Shown in pieces: positions 9,740 to 18,301 of a DNA stretch of 64,000 bases. A model generated the notes under the pieces. The model was not told the origin of the DNA, made no database searches, and was given only the letters and a program-made list of their open reading frames with translations. Position numbers and translations under genes: made by a program. Position 1 is the stretch's first letter. Every line of letters begins with the position of its first letter. The stretch is from Pseudoalteromonas sp. N1230-9 (GTDB lineage Bacteria > Pseudomonadota > Gammaproteobacteria > Enterobacterales > Alteromonadaceae), in assembly GCF_032716425.1 (NCBI RefSeq), contig NZ_CP090419.1, forward strand, positions 2,544,001-2,608,000, read 5' to 3'.

Positions 9740-9756
9740 GACAGGTCTGACCTGTT
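9740..9756. promoter_or_regulatory. FadR-type operator in the fadI leader
   Basis: GACAGGTCTGACCTGTT is a 17-base near-palindrome that matches the known gammaproteobacterial FadR pattern (TGGTC-N-GACCA core with outer A/T), with AGGTC/GACCT as arms. It lies 15 bases upstream of the fadI ATG and just downstream of the predicted transcription start. That position fits repression by roadblock, relieved by long-chain acyl-CoA. Confidence 0.75.
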
Positions 9757-9767
9757 TGTTTTTCCTG

Positions 9768-9797
9768 ATTCTAAAACAACCCGAATACGAATGCCAA
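9768..9797 (-). promoter_or_regulatory. Predicted sigma-70 promoter of fadIJ
   Basis: On the minus strand there is a -35 box TTGGCA (9792-9797), an 18-base spacer and a -10 box TAGAAT (9768-9773). The predicted start near 9761 places the FadR site at about +5 to +21. The remainder of the gap to moxR (9798-10071) is AT-rich, has an 8-bp inverted repeat (AAAATCCT 9878-9885 / AGGATTTT 9907-9914), and presumably holds the moxR promoter, which I cannot place. Confidence 0.65.
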
Positions 9798-10071
9798 TAG
9801 AGAAACGAAATTAGTTACCAACCATAGGCTTTTTTTAGCTTATTTACAAAAATAACGTGTATTTATATGGTAGGCTAAAAATCCTTAAAAAATAACGAAC
9901 TATTTTAGGATTTTATGTCTAACACTTGTGTTGTAAGCTTTGAATCCTTATAACTTGTAAAAAGCGCCTAACTAATAATAACGCTTAGCTAATTTATCAG
10001 CACTGAATAGGCTTATATCGGCGCATAACAATAACATTTTGACTCACGCTATTTAGGACAGTCTTTTTATT

Positions 10072-11028
10072 ATGGCAGTTAACGCATTTTCACAATTAAA
10101 ATCATATTTAGACACGCAAATTATCGGCCAACCTCAATTAACTCAAGCACTGTTAATCGCTATTTTGGCAGATGGTCACCTACTTGTTGAAGGTCCTCCT
10201 GGTCTTGCAAAGACACGTGCAGTGAATGCTTTAGCAAAAGGCGTAGAAGGTAGCTTCCAACGTGTACAATTTACTCCTGACTTACTCCCTGCGGATGTCA
10301 CTGGCACCGACATTTACCGTCAGCAAACTAGTGAATTCGTATTTGAAAAAGGGCCACTATTTCACAATCTTATTTTAGCTGACGAAATCAACCGTGCGCC
10401 TGCAAAAGTACAATCTGCTTTATTAGAAGCCATGGCTGAGCGCCAAGTAACGGTTGGTAAAAATACTTACCCACTGTCTGAGCTATTTATGGTTATGGCA
10501 ACCCAAAACCCGCTAGAACAAGAAGGGACTTACCCTCTTCCTGAAGCACAGCTTGACCGCTTCTTACTCCATTTAAGTATTGATTACCCTGGGGCAGAAC
10601 ACGAGCTTGATATTCTTCGCCTGACCCGTGGTGAAGCAATATCTGATAAACAAGCTGAAACACAGCAAATTAGCCAAAGTGATCTTTTCGCAGCACGAAA
10701 ATCAATTTTGGGTTTGTACCTTGCTGAACCACTTGAAAAGTATTTGGTACAACTAATCATTGCGACCCGCGAAGCTTCTGAACTAGATGAGCAGCTTGGT
10801 CGCTGGATTGAGTACGGTGCCAGCCCACGTGCAACCATTGCCCTAGACAAATGTGCTAGAGCTCATGCTTGGCTTGAAGGTCGTGACTTTGTTGCCCCTG
10901 ACGATATTCAGGCGGTACTGCATAATGTATTACGCCATCGTATTATTTTAAGCTACGAAGCCCAAGCAGACGGCATCAGCAAAGATGATGTGATCACGCG
11001 TATTTTAGAACTGGTTGCAGTACCATAA
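10072..11028 (+). CDS. MoxR family AAA ATPase
   Basis: This 318-residue AAA_3 ATPase has Walker A GPPGLAKT (41-48) and Walker B LILADEINR (D103, E104). Sensor 1 lies in VMATQNPLEQEGTYPLPEAQLDRF, a MoxR hallmark, and the lid domain ends with LRHRIILSYEA. MoxR proteins act as chaperone-like ATPases that work with von Willebrand A (VWA) proteins to assemble or activate envelope or metal enzymes. It is the first gene of a tightly packed operon, only 3 bases from the DUF58 gene, with four VWA-type or Bat-type partners downstream. Confidence 0.92.
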   Translation: MAVNAFSQLKSYLDTQIIGQPQLTQALLIAILADGHLLVEGPPGLAKTRAVNALAKGVEGSFQRVQFTPDLLPADVTGTDIYRQQTSEFVFEKGPLFHNLILADEINRAPAKVQSALLEAMAERQVTVGKNTYPLSELFMVMATQNPLEQEGTYPLPEAQLDRFLLHLSIDYPGAEHELDILRLTRGEAISDKQAETQQISQSDLFAARKSILGLYLAEPLEKYLVQLIIATREASELDEQLGRWIEYGASPRATIALDKCARAHAWLEGRDFVAPDDIQAVLHNVLRHRIILSYEAQADGISKDDVITRILELVAVP

Positions 11029-11031
11029 GTT

Positions 11032-11976
11032 ATGTCAGGTCAATTAGATATAGCTACTTGGTTGCATGAAAGCCATAGCCAAGGTGTTAATTTATCACTC
11101 AAAGAGTTGATGTATTACAAAGCCAAAGCGCGCTTACTTGAACTTGCACCGAAAGTAAAAATCAAAAACAGCTTAGCAGGGCAATACCTTGCGCCGCACA
11201 AAGGGCGAGGCATGGAGTTTGCTGAGGTACGCCATTATCAAACTGGTGATGACATTCGCTCAATCGATTGGCGAGTCACCGCTCGCACTGGCGAAACTCA
11301 CACAAAACTGTTCCAAGAAGAGAAAGAGCGCCCCGTTTTTGTGTTCACCGACTTTTCAAACTCCATGTTGTTTGGCTCAAAGTTATTGTTAAAGTCAGTG
11401 CAAGCAGCACATATCAGCGCTTTGGTTGCATGGTCAGCTTGTCAGCGTGGCGACCGAATTGGTGGTTTGGTATTTAACCAACACAGTCATCATGAACTAA
11501 AACCCACATCACGGGAAAAAGCAGTATTAAAGCTTTGCCATAATTTATGTGACATTCATAGTCAGGCGTTAGCTAATGTTGATAAAAGCGCGACCAGTTT
11601 ATTTAGTGAGAACCTCAAGCGTCTTAACCATTTAGCTAAGCCCGGTAGCTTAGTTTATATCGTTTCAGATTTTAGCGCACTAGACGAAGCAAGCTTTAAA
11701 CAACTTGAAATACTAAGCCGTCACTGCGAGTTAATTGGTTGCCACGTTAGCGACCCATTCGAACATCAACTTCCTGCATTCAAGCAAACAGTGACTGTAT
11801 CTGCTAATGGGCAAGATCTTGCTCTGCCGTTAATGGATAAGCAATTTCGGGAACGCTTTGCTAAGTCGGCACAAGAGTCATTCGCTCTTAGGCTAAAACG
11901 TCTACAGAAATCTGGACTTAGTTTAATTTCATTCAGTGCAGCCACCCCGCTTGAGCTGCAATTAGTGAGAAAGTAA
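11032..11976 (+). CDS. DUF58 / VWA-like protein
   Basis: This 314-residue protein has the family signature GRGMEFAEVRHYQTGDDIRSIDWRVTARTGETHTKLFQEEKERP (DUF58 box, about residues 60-103). The signature is followed by FVFTDFSNSM, a DxSxS metal-ion-dependent adhesion site beginning at Asp107. There is no clear membrane segment, unlike many DUF58 proteins, so it is probably cytosolic and a direct partner of the MoxR ATPase encoded just upstream. It is separated from DUF4381 by two bases. Biochemical function is unknown; the MIDAS residues suggest Mg-dependent protein binding. Confidence 0.88.
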   Translation: MSGQLDIATWLHESHSQGVNLSLKELMYYKAKARLLELAPKVKIKNSLAGQYLAPHKGRGMEFAEVRHYQTGDDIRSIDWRVTARTGETHTKLFQEEKERPVFVFTDFSNSMLFGSKLLLKSVQAAHISALVAWSACQRGDRIGGLVFNQHSHHELKPTSREKAVLKLCHNLCDIHSQALANVDKSATSLFSENLKRLNHLAKPGSLVYIVSDFSALDEASFKQLEILSRHCELIGCHVSDPFEHQLPAFKQTVTVSANGQDLALPLMDKQFRERFAKSAQESFALRLKRLQKSGLSLISFSAATPLELQLVRK

Positions 11977-11978
11977 TA

Positions 11979-12419
11979 ATGCAAACAAATCCGCTCGATG
12001 GCTTACATGATGTCATTGCACCTTCAGAGGTCGCATGGTGGCCACTGGCTCCTATTTGGTGGCTAATTATTGTATTTTTAGTTGCACTACTGGTAGTTGG
12101 TTTAGTGTTGCTATATAAAAATCAGCAATTCAAGAAAGCCAAAAAGCAAGCGATTAAAATGAGTCAAAATGTGGCTAAAGATGATGCACAAGCGTTGCAT
12201 ATTATTCTTAAGCGCTTAACACGTCATTATTATAATAGTCAGCTTGCTTCACAGCCTTTGGCACAATGGTCAGAGAGTTTATCAAAGCTCTGTGGAGACA
12301 CTTTTAGCTACGATGAGCTCATGCCACTTTACCAACAGCAAAATAATAATGCAGAGCTTGCGGCTAAATTACGCAGCGCCATTCACAACTTTAAACTCAA
12401 GGAGCCTATCAATGTTTGA
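11979..12419 (+). CDS. DUF4381 membrane protein
   Basis: This 146-residue protein has the DUF4381 pattern. A short N-terminal tract has a Trp/Pro-rich EVAWWPLAPIWWLIIV motif, one transmembrane helix (about residues 27-48) and a basic KKAKKQAIK stretch. A helical cytosolic domain with RLTRHYYNSQLASQPLAQWSESL follows. The family is almost always found between DUF58 and Bat-type VWA genes, as here. Its last 8 bases overlap the start of batA. It probably anchors or couples the cytosolic MoxR/DUF58 pair to the membrane VWA proteins; that is inference from context. Confidence 0.85.
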   Translation: MQTNPLDGLHDVIAPSEVAWWPLAPIWWLIIVFLVALLVVGLVLLYKNQQFKKAKKQAIKMSQNVAKDDAQALHIILKRLTRHYYNSQLASQPLAQWSESLSKLCGDTFSYDELMPLYQQQNNNAELAAKLRSAIHNFKLKEPINV

Positions 12420-13398
12420 GTTTAGTTGGCCTTGGTTCTTTGTGCTTTTACCCTTGCCTTGGTTAGTCAGTCGCTTTATGCCTTCAAAACAGCAAGGTCA
12501 GTTACGTCTACGTATTCCAGGCTTTGCTAAGCTTGGGCTTAACAACCAAGCCGTTCAACAACATAGTCACAAAGTGTCATTGCTTGAATGGGCGGTATGG
12601 GTCTCATTGGTCATTGCGATTGCAAACCCAACATGGCTTGATGAACCAATTACTTTACCCAATGAAGGCCGTGACATTATGCTGGCGGTAGACTTATCTG
12701 GCTCAATGACTGAGCAAGATATGGCTTATCAAGGCCAATATGTCGACAGACTAACCATGGTTAAAGCCGTACTAGGTGACTTTATTGAACAACGTCAAGG
12801 CGATCGCCTTGGTCTAATTTTATTTGGTGATACCGCATTTTTACAAACACCGCTTACGCGTGATGTTAAAACCGTAAGCCAAATGCTTGGTGAAGCACAA
12901 ATTGGCCTTGTAGGCCGCGCAACGGCCATCGGTGATGCCTTAGGTTTATCTGTAAAGCGTTTTGCTAACAAAGATGAGAGCAATCGAATCGTGGTGCTCT
13001 TAACTGATGGACAAAACACTGCTGGTAACCTCAATCCTGAAGATGCGCTACTGTTAGCTCGCGAGGAAGGTATAAAAGTATATACCATTGGTGTCGGCTC
13101 AGATAACCCACGTGGTTTTAGTCTATTTAATATGGGTGGTATGAGTGGCGGCAACCTTGATGAAAGCTTGCTAAAACGTATTGCCGAGCAAACTGGCGGC
13201 TTATACTTTAGAGCAAAAGATGTGGCTGGTTTGCAGCAGATTTATCAAGAACTCGATAAGCTCGAACCTGTTAGTAGTGATGAGCAGACTTTTCGCCCTC
13301 AGATTTCATTGTTTTATATTCCGCTATTGGCAGCACTTGGTTTAATTGTTCTTGCTGTATTCATTAGCTTTACTCGCCAACTTAAGCAGGAGAAGTAA
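12412..13398 (+). CDS. batA: BatA-like VWA membrane protein
   Basis: 328 residues from the ATG at 12412, which has AAGGAG ten bases upstream; the longer reading frame upstream overlaps DUF4381 and is rejected. The protein starts with a hydrophobic helix (FEFSWPWFFVLLPLPWLV) and has a second span near residues 60-75. The VWA domain has an intact MIDAS (DLSGS, Asp94-Ser98) and LLTDGQNTAGNLNPEDAL. A final transmembrane helix lies near residues 305-325. The periplasmic or cytosolic VWA domain is held by flanking helices as in Bacteroides aerotolerance BatA. It is one base from batB. Bat proteins are linked to stress or oxygen tolerance, though the mechanism is unresolved. Confidence 0.88.
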   Translation: MFEFSWPWFFVLLPLPWLVSRFMPSKQQGQLRLRIPGFAKLGLNNQAVQQHSHKVSLLEWAVWVSLVIAIANPTWLDEPITLPNEGRDIMLAVDLSGSMTEQDMAYQGQYVDRLTMVKAVLGDFIEQRQGDRLGLILFGDTAFLQTPLTRDVKTVSQMLGEAQIGLVGRATAIGDALGLSVKRFANKDESNRIVVLLTDGQNTAGNLNPEDALLLAREEGIKVYTIGVGSDNPRGFSLFNMGGMSGGNLDESLLKRIAEQTGGLYFRAKDVAGLQQIYQELDKLEPVSSDEQTFRPQISLFYIPLLAALGLIVLAVFISFTRQLKQEK

Positions 13399-13399
13399 T

Positions 13400-15271
13400 A
13401 TGGATTTCGAATTTATTCGCCCTGCCCTACTTTGGTTATTAATACCTGCGGTCATTATTTTTAGTGTGTTATTGGTGCGTAATAAAAAGAACGCACCGGC
13501 AGCGTTAATTGCCCCACATTTAGCGCAATTTGTTATGAGCGACAATCATAAAAAACAAAGTCAGCCACTTTGGTTAGTTGCTCTATTTACGATTCTCGCT
13601 ATCGTGTTTAGTGCAGGACCAAGCTTTGAGAAGAAACAAGTCCCTGTGTTTCAAGCGAAAAACGCCCGCGTTATTGTTATGGATATGTCCTATTCCATGT
13701 TCAGTACAGATATTGCGCCAAGTCGTTTAGTACAAGCACGTTTTAAAGCCCTTGATATGATTGAGCTATTTAAAGAAGGTGATACAGCATTAGTCGCCTA
13801 TGCAGGTTCAGCCTTTACCATTTCACCATTAACAAACGATGCCAGTACATTAGCGAATCTCATTCCAAGCCTCAGCCCTGAAATCATGCCTAGTAAAGGC
13901 TCTAATGTAATCGAAGGACTTGAAAAAGCGAACGAGTTGCTCAATCAGGCGGGTTACTTAGAAGGTGATATCATTCTAGTCACTGACGGTATTGATAGCC
14001 TAGATCAAGAAGATATTAGTCGTTTTACGGATCAGTCACATTATCGCTTAAATGTTTACGGGGTTGGTACTGAGCAAGGTGCACCTATTAAGTTACCTGA
14101 AGGTGGCTTTTTGAAAGATATGCAGGGGCAGATTGTGATTCCAACGCTGAATATCAGTCGTTTAAGCGCGCTTGCACGTAATAGTGGTGGCAAATTTGCA
14201 CTTTATCAGACCAACAATCAAGATATTCAAACCTTTGCACCTAGTGCAAATGCTGAAATACTTAAAGATGAAAAGCAAAGCCAAACACTCTGGCGTGTAG
14301 ATGCAGGTATTTATGGACTGCTGATCTTAATGCCACTGGCACTCTTTTTAATTCGTCGTAGCAGCCTAGTGCTTGGCTTTATGTTCGTTATGCTATTGCC
14401 GCAGCAACACGTGTATGCCGCTGAGCTACCAGAAATGTTCAAGAACCAAGATCAACGCGCACTCGATGCTTATCAGCAGAAGCAATTTGAACAAGCCGCC
14501 CAAGCTGAGAACTCTCAACTAAAAGGTGCCGCACTTTACCAACAAGGTAATTACCAAGCGGCAATGGATGCGTTTAGTGAAGATAAATCTGCTACGGGCT
14601 TCTATAACTACGGTAATGCCCTTGCAAAAGCAGGTGAGCTTGAACAAGCTATAAATGCTTACAAACAAGCACAACAGCTTAGAGATAACTTCACTGAAGC
14701 AAAGGAAAACCAAGCTCTGGTTGAAAAGTTGTTGAATCAGCAAGAGCAACAGCAGCAAGATCAGCAGCAAAATAACGATCAACAAAACGAAGACAGTCAA
14801 CAAGACAACCAGCAAAAGCAACAAGGCGATAATTCAGAGCAAGGCGAAAACTCTGAGCAAACTGAGCAACAAGATGACCAACAACCGTCTGAGCAAGGTG
14901 AGCAGTCAGATCAAAAAGGTGAACAAAGCGAGTCTAATAAAGATCAGCAAAATCAACCTGAAATGGAGTCTGAATCAGAGCAGTCATCACAATCCGATGA
15001 ACAAAAGCCTGAGCAATCTGATGAGCAAAAAGAGACTCAACCTGAGCCTATGCAAAATGATGCACAAGCCAAGCAGCAAGCTGAGCAACAGGCGATGCAA
15101 GCACAGGCAGCCGAACTAACCAATGAAGAAAAAGAGAAAGCACAACAACTGAATCAACTGTTGCGCAAAGTCCCCGATGATCCTGCAATCTTATTAAGAA
15201 ATAAAATGCAGCTAGAAGCACAAAAACGAACCTATCAACGTCGTCCACGAGGAGCCGAAAAATCATGGTAA
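13400..15271 (+). CDS. batB: BatB-like VWA protein fused to TPR (BatC-like) domain
   Basis: 623 residues from the ATG at 13400. The N-terminal half is BatB-like: two membrane helices, then a VWA domain with intact MIDAS DMSYS (from Asp95), then LVTDGIDSLDQED. A further hydrophobic pair lies near 308-340 (LLILMPLALFLI and LVLGFMFVMLLPQQHVYA). From about residue 345 come tetratricopeptide-like helices (ALDAYQQKQFEQAAQ, ALYQQGNYQAAMDAF, FYNYGNALAKAGELEQAINAYKQA), matching the separate BatC of other species. Residues about 447-570 are an extreme Gln/Glu/Asp/Ser low-complexity tract, then a conserved short tail LNQLLRKVPDDPAILLRNKM. It overlaps batD. Confidence 0.88.
   Translation: MDFEFIRPALLWLLIPAVIIFSVLLVRNKKNAPAALIAPHLAQFVMSDNHKKQSQPLWLVALFTILAIVFSAGPSFEKKQVPVFQAKNARVIVMDMSYSMFSTDIAPSRLVQARFKALDMIELFKEGDTALVAYAGSAFTISPLTNDASTLANLIPSLSPEIMPSKGSNVIEGLEKANELLNQAGYLEGDIILVTDGIDSLDQEDISRFTDQSHYRLNVYGVGTEQGAPIKLPEGGFLKDMQGQIVIPTLNISRLSALARNSGGKFALYQTNNQDIQTFAPSANAEILKDEKQSQTLWRVDAGIYGLLILMPLALFLIRRSSLVLGFMFVMLLPQQHVYAAELPEMFKNQDQRALDAYQQKQFEQAAQAENSQLKGAALYQQGNYQAAMDAFSEDKSATGFYNYGNALAKAGELEQAINAYKQAQQLRDNFTEAKENQALVEKLLNQQEQQQQDQQQNNDQQNEDSQQDNQQKQQGDNSEQGENSEQTEQQDDQQPSEQGEQSDQKGEQSESNKDQQNQPEMESESEQSSQSDEQKPEQSDEQKETQPEPMQNDAQAKQQAEQQAMQAQAAELTNEEKEKAQQLNQLLRKVPDDPAILLRNKMQLEAQKRTYQRRPRGAEKSW
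14741..15110 (+). repeat. Low-complexity CAA/CAG/GAG-rich tract within batB
   Basis: About 370 bases encode mostly Gln, Glu, Asp, Ser and Asn. The codons are mainly CAA, CAG, GAG, GAT and AAC in irregular order, so this is cryptic simple sequence, not a perfect tandem repeat. It could vary in length between strains by slippage or recombination without breaking the frame. Confidence 0.75.
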
Positions 15272-16908
15272 TGCGATTATTATGTTGTTTATTGTTAATC
15301 GCGGCAGCGCCGCTATGGGCCGCCAGCCAACTGCAGGCAAGTGTTGATAAAAACCCAGTACTTGCTGGCGAGTTTTTTATTTTAACAATCTCCGTAGATG
15401 ATAGTGTCAAAAGCGAGCAGCCTGATACCTCTGTACTATTAAAAGACTTTGTTGTTGGGCCCACCAGCGTAAGCTCTCGAACCAATATCGTAAATGGTGA
15501 GATCAGTAAGCAAACTAATTGGTCAGTAAAACTAATGACGCGTAAAGAAGGTACTTACACTATCCCCGCCTTTACAGTTGCAGGTGTTAGTTCAAAACCA
15601 ATAGAGTTAGAAGTGTCTAAACGCAGCCAAAACGCTGAGCAAAATAAAGAGGCATTTATAAAAACGAGTGTAAAATCAGATAGCTTGTATGTCCAAGAAG
15701 CCGGTGTATATACCGTTAAACTTTACTTAGATAACAATAAAGAGCTACTTGATGGAAACCTAAGTACTCCTCAAATGGATGATGCTCAACTCAATGCTAT
15801 TGGTAAACAGTCAGAAAGCTATGAATTAATCGATGGTAAACGTTATCTCGTTATTACCCGAGAATATTTACTACAACCGCAAAAAAGTGGTCAACACACA
15901 ATTACTGCGCCAGTATTTAATGGCCGAATTAGGCAGAACTATCGTCAGATGGAAATATCGGCAATAGGTGAAGACCTTGATCTCGACATTAAACCTATTC
16001 CAGAAAATTACCAAGGTGCATGGCTACCAAGTGAACTAGTAAACTTAGATGAGCAGTGGCAACCAAAAGACGATACAGTCGAAGTTGGCACACCAATCAC
16101 ACGTACAATCACTTTAACAGCGCTCGGTGTAACCAAAGAGCAATTGCCAGATATTGAGATGCCCCAAGTACAAGGTTTTAGAAGCTACCCTGACGAAAAA
16201 GAGACAAATCATCTAGTTAGGGATGGACGTGTTATCTCTCAACAAACAGCCTCGTATGCGCTGCTCCCCCAGACACCTGGTACGTTTACATTACCAGAAG
16301 TAAAGCTGCCATGGTTTAATACAAAAATTAATCGAATTAGTTACGCAACGATCCCTGCACGTACTATCACAGTGATACCTAGCACTAATGCACTGACAGC
16401 AAATACCAATAATACAGCACCAAACACAAGCCAAGAGCTCACAGGTGAAATTCCTGCTGTTCGTACTATTACTGAAGTAACTCAGCCTATTTGGCTTATA
16501 ATTGTTGCTGCTGGAGGATACCTTTTATGGATTGCAACACTCGTGTTCTTCTTAAGAAAACGACCTGTTAGCAACTCTCTCAATAAAAATGACGTTAAGA
16601 GTGAAGTGTCTTCGGTTTCTTTATCTGAACTAAAGAAATATGCAAAGACAAAAGACTATTCAGCATTTTATTTAGCCCTTTCACGTTACGCCAAACATGA
16701 AACAGGGCAAACACATAACGCGATTGATACGCTCATGGACACAAGATCAAGCTCTAAACTAAGCGAAGAAATTGCTAAATTGCGTGCAAAACTCTATAGT
16801 TCAAGTGATGAGCAGCCTGATTTAGCAATCATCATTAATGGTTTAGCCCAAACAAAAAGAGCTCAATCATTTGACAAAAATCAGGGGCTAAAAAAACTTT
16901 ACGATTAA
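15265..16908 (+). CDS. batD: BatD-like protein (oxygen tolerance)
   Basis: This 547-residue protein has an N-terminal signal peptide (MRLLCCLLLIAAAPLWAAS) followed by Ig-like beta-rich domains typical of BatD (ASVDKNPVLAGEFFILTISVDD, then NWSVKLMTRKEGTYTIPAFTV). A single transmembrane helix lies near 410-432 (LIIVAAGGYLLWIATLVFFL), and a cytosolic C-terminal helical domain follows. Two starts are possible: ATG 15265 fits the AGGAG at 15250-15254 better, while ATG 15271 would give a TAATG overlap. It is the last gene of the moxR operon. The exported domain probably works with the BatA and BatB VWA domains. Confidence 0.88.
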   Translation: MVMRLLCCLLLIAAAPLWAASQLQASVDKNPVLAGEFFILTISVDDSVKSEQPDTSVLLKDFVVGPTSVSSRTNIVNGEISKQTNWSVKLMTRKEGTYTIPAFTVAGVSSKPIELEVSKRSQNAEQNKEAFIKTSVKSDSLYVQEAGVYTVKLYLDNNKELLDGNLSTPQMDDAQLNAIGKQSESYELIDGKRYLVITREYLLQPQKSGQHTITAPVFNGRIRQNYRQMEISAIGEDLDLDIKPIPENYQGAWLPSELVNLDEQWQPKDDTVEVGTPITRTITLTALGVTKEQLPDIEMPQVQGFRSYPDEKETNHLVRDGRVISQQTASYALLPQTPGTFTLPEVKLPWFNTKINRISYATIPARTITVIPSTNALTANTNNTAPNTSQELTGEIPAVRTITEVTQPIWLIIVAAGGYLLWIATLVFFLRKRPVSNSLNKNDVKSEVSSVSLSELKKYAKTKDYSAFYLALSRYAKHETGQTHNAIDTLMDTRSSSKLSEEIAKLRAKLYSSSDEQPDLAIIINGLAQTKRAQSFDKNQGLKKLYD

Positions 16909-16932
16909 TAATAACTAAACAATACACATCAA

Positions 16933-16954
16933 GCGGCTAACAGCGATTAGCCGC
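16933..16954 (+). terminator. Hairpin after the moxR-bat operon
   Basis: GCGGCTAA / TTAGCCGC, 8-bp perfect stem with a 6-base loop, 24 bases after the batD stop. It is followed by ATTGAAAAAA and not by a T-run, so it may be a weak terminator or an mRNA 3' stabiliser. Confidence 0.4.
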
Positions 16955-17011
16955 ATTGAAAAAAATAATAAATCCAGAAAGTTTTTTCCTTAAGGGCAGG
17001 TCTAGATAACT

Positions 17012-17527
17012 ATGACGGAAAAACAAAAGCGATATGAAGAGCTCGTTCATATCTACCACAGTGAGCTTTATCGCTTTGCATATTGGTTATGCCGTGATCA
17101 AACTATTGCTGAAGATTTAGTGCAGGAAACATTCCTGAGGGCTTGGCGTGCCTTGGATTCACTCCAAGATCAACACGCTGCTAAACCTTGGCTACTTACT
17201 ATTTTACGTCGCGAAAATGCGCGACGTTTTGAAAGAAAGCAATTTGATTACGCTGATGTTGAAAACGATACCTTAGTGGATGATAAAAGCACATCCCTTG
17301 ATGCTGAAATGGAACAAACAGTGATCCAACGACAAATTGGAAAGTTAGCAGACGAATATCGAGAGCCTCTACTTTTGCAAGTAGTAATGGGCTGTTCTGG
17401 TGATGAAATCGCTAAGATACTCGATTTAAACAAAAATACCGTCATGACACGATTATTTCGTGCCAGAAACCAGCTTAAAGAGGCTTTAAGCAGTGATGAT
17501 GACCAACTTAGAGGAGCATCAAAATAA
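17012..17527 (+). CDS. ECF-type RNA polymerase sigma factor
   Basis: This 171-residue protein has only sigma regions 2 and 4, the ECF layout. Region 2 is YHSELYRFAYWLCRDQTIAEDLVQETFLRAWRALDSLQ. Region 4 is LADEYREPLLLQVVMGCSGDEIAKILDLNKNTVMTRLFRARNQLKEAL, with a helix-turn-helix. The ATG is preceded by AAGGGCAGG. The stop is immediately followed by (and shares a base with) the start of the DUF3379 gene, so a sigma/anti-sigma pair is the natural reading. The regulon and the inducing signal cannot be read from the window. I saw no clear ECF-type autoregulated promoter upstream. Confidence 0.9.
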   Translation: MTEKQKRYEELVHIYHSELYRFAYWLCRDQTIAEDLVQETFLRAWRALDSLQDQHAAKPWLLTILRRENARRFERKQFDYADVENDTLVDDKSTSLDAEMEQTVIQRQIGKLADEYREPLLLQVVMGCSGDEIAKILDLNKNTVMTRLFRARNQLKEALSSDDDQLRGASK

Positions 17528-18276
17528 TGGATGAACTCGAGTTTCGCCGCCGCATCCTCGCCGAGCCAAGCACTATTGATAAGGAACTTGAAGCGTTTGC
17601 CGAGCAGGACAGTGATAAACAAGCATTTATTGACGACATTCGTGCATTTGACGACGAGTTGAATGCCGCTTTAAATGTTCCTGTGCCAGACGATTTAGCT
17701 GCGCGCATTATTGAAAATACCTATGCATCTGAAGAGCATGTTGAACAACAGCAAAACGACAACGTCGTTGAAGCTAAATCACGCTTTGCATTTAATCGCT
17801 TTTATTTAGCGGCTGCAGCCTCATTCTTAGTTGCTATAAGCGTATTTTTTATTACTACTAAACAGCATTCATTATATAGCGTTGGAGAGCATGCTTTAGC
17901 GCACTTATACTATGAAATTGGCTCTTTAGATAAACATAAAGCAATTGACTTAGAGTACGTTAATGAGAAGTTTGCCACCATTGGTGGCCACTTAGATGAG
18001 CTTCCAGGCAAAGTCACGTACTTGATGTTTTGTGATTTTAAAGGTCAAAAAGGATTGCACTTAGTATTTGAGTCTGACTTTGGCCCAATGACTGTATTTA
18101 TTGTACCTTCAGAGGAGCAGCCTTTTGGCTCAGGTTCTGATGAGTTTAGCGATGAGCGTTTTGCAGGCCACATAAGTCGTGGAGAAAAAGCCGATACAAT
18201 TTTAATTGCTAGCATAGGTGCACCATTAGAGCGTTACAATAATATGGTGACCAGTGCTATACGCTGGCTTCATTAG
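17527..18276 (+). CDS. DUF3379 membrane protein, probable anti-sigma factor
   Basis: This 249-residue protein has the DUF3379 start DELEFRRRILAEPSTIDKELEAFAEQD, a cytosolic acidic helical region to about residue 90, one transmembrane helix (about 93-111, FYLAAAASFLVAISVFF) and a periplasmic domain with GHLDELPGKVTYLMFCDFKG. It lacks the HxxxCxxC zinc motif of ZAS anti-sigma factors. The overlap with the ECF sigma gene and the single-span topology support an anti-sigma role. That is inference: the family has no firm functional label that I can recall. Confidence 0.78.
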   Translation: MDELEFRRRILAEPSTIDKELEAFAEQDSDKQAFIDDIRAFDDELNAALNVPVPDDLAARIIENTYASEEHVEQQQNDNVVEAKSRFAFNRFYLAAAASFLVAISVFFITTKQHSLYSVGEHALAHLYYEIGSLDKHKAIDLEYVNEKFATIGGHLDELPGKVTYLMFCDFKGQKGLHLVFESDFGPMTVFIVPSEEQPFGSGSDEFSDERFAGHISRGEKADTILIASIGAPLERYNNMVTSAIRWLH

Positions 18277-18301
18277 GTGAGTTAAAATAGCAGATACAAA
18301 A

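Noticed and set aside
12244..12411. Longer batA reading frame starting inside DUF4381
   Set aside because: It would overlap most of DUF4381's C-terminus, while the ATG at 12412 has a good ribosome site and the usual BatA N-terminus.
14519..14824. Minus-strand open frame rich in Leu/Val opposite batB
   Set aside because: It mirrors the CAA/CAG-rich repeat on the coding strand; the hydrophobic composition is a by-product of antisense Gln codons, with no ribosome site.
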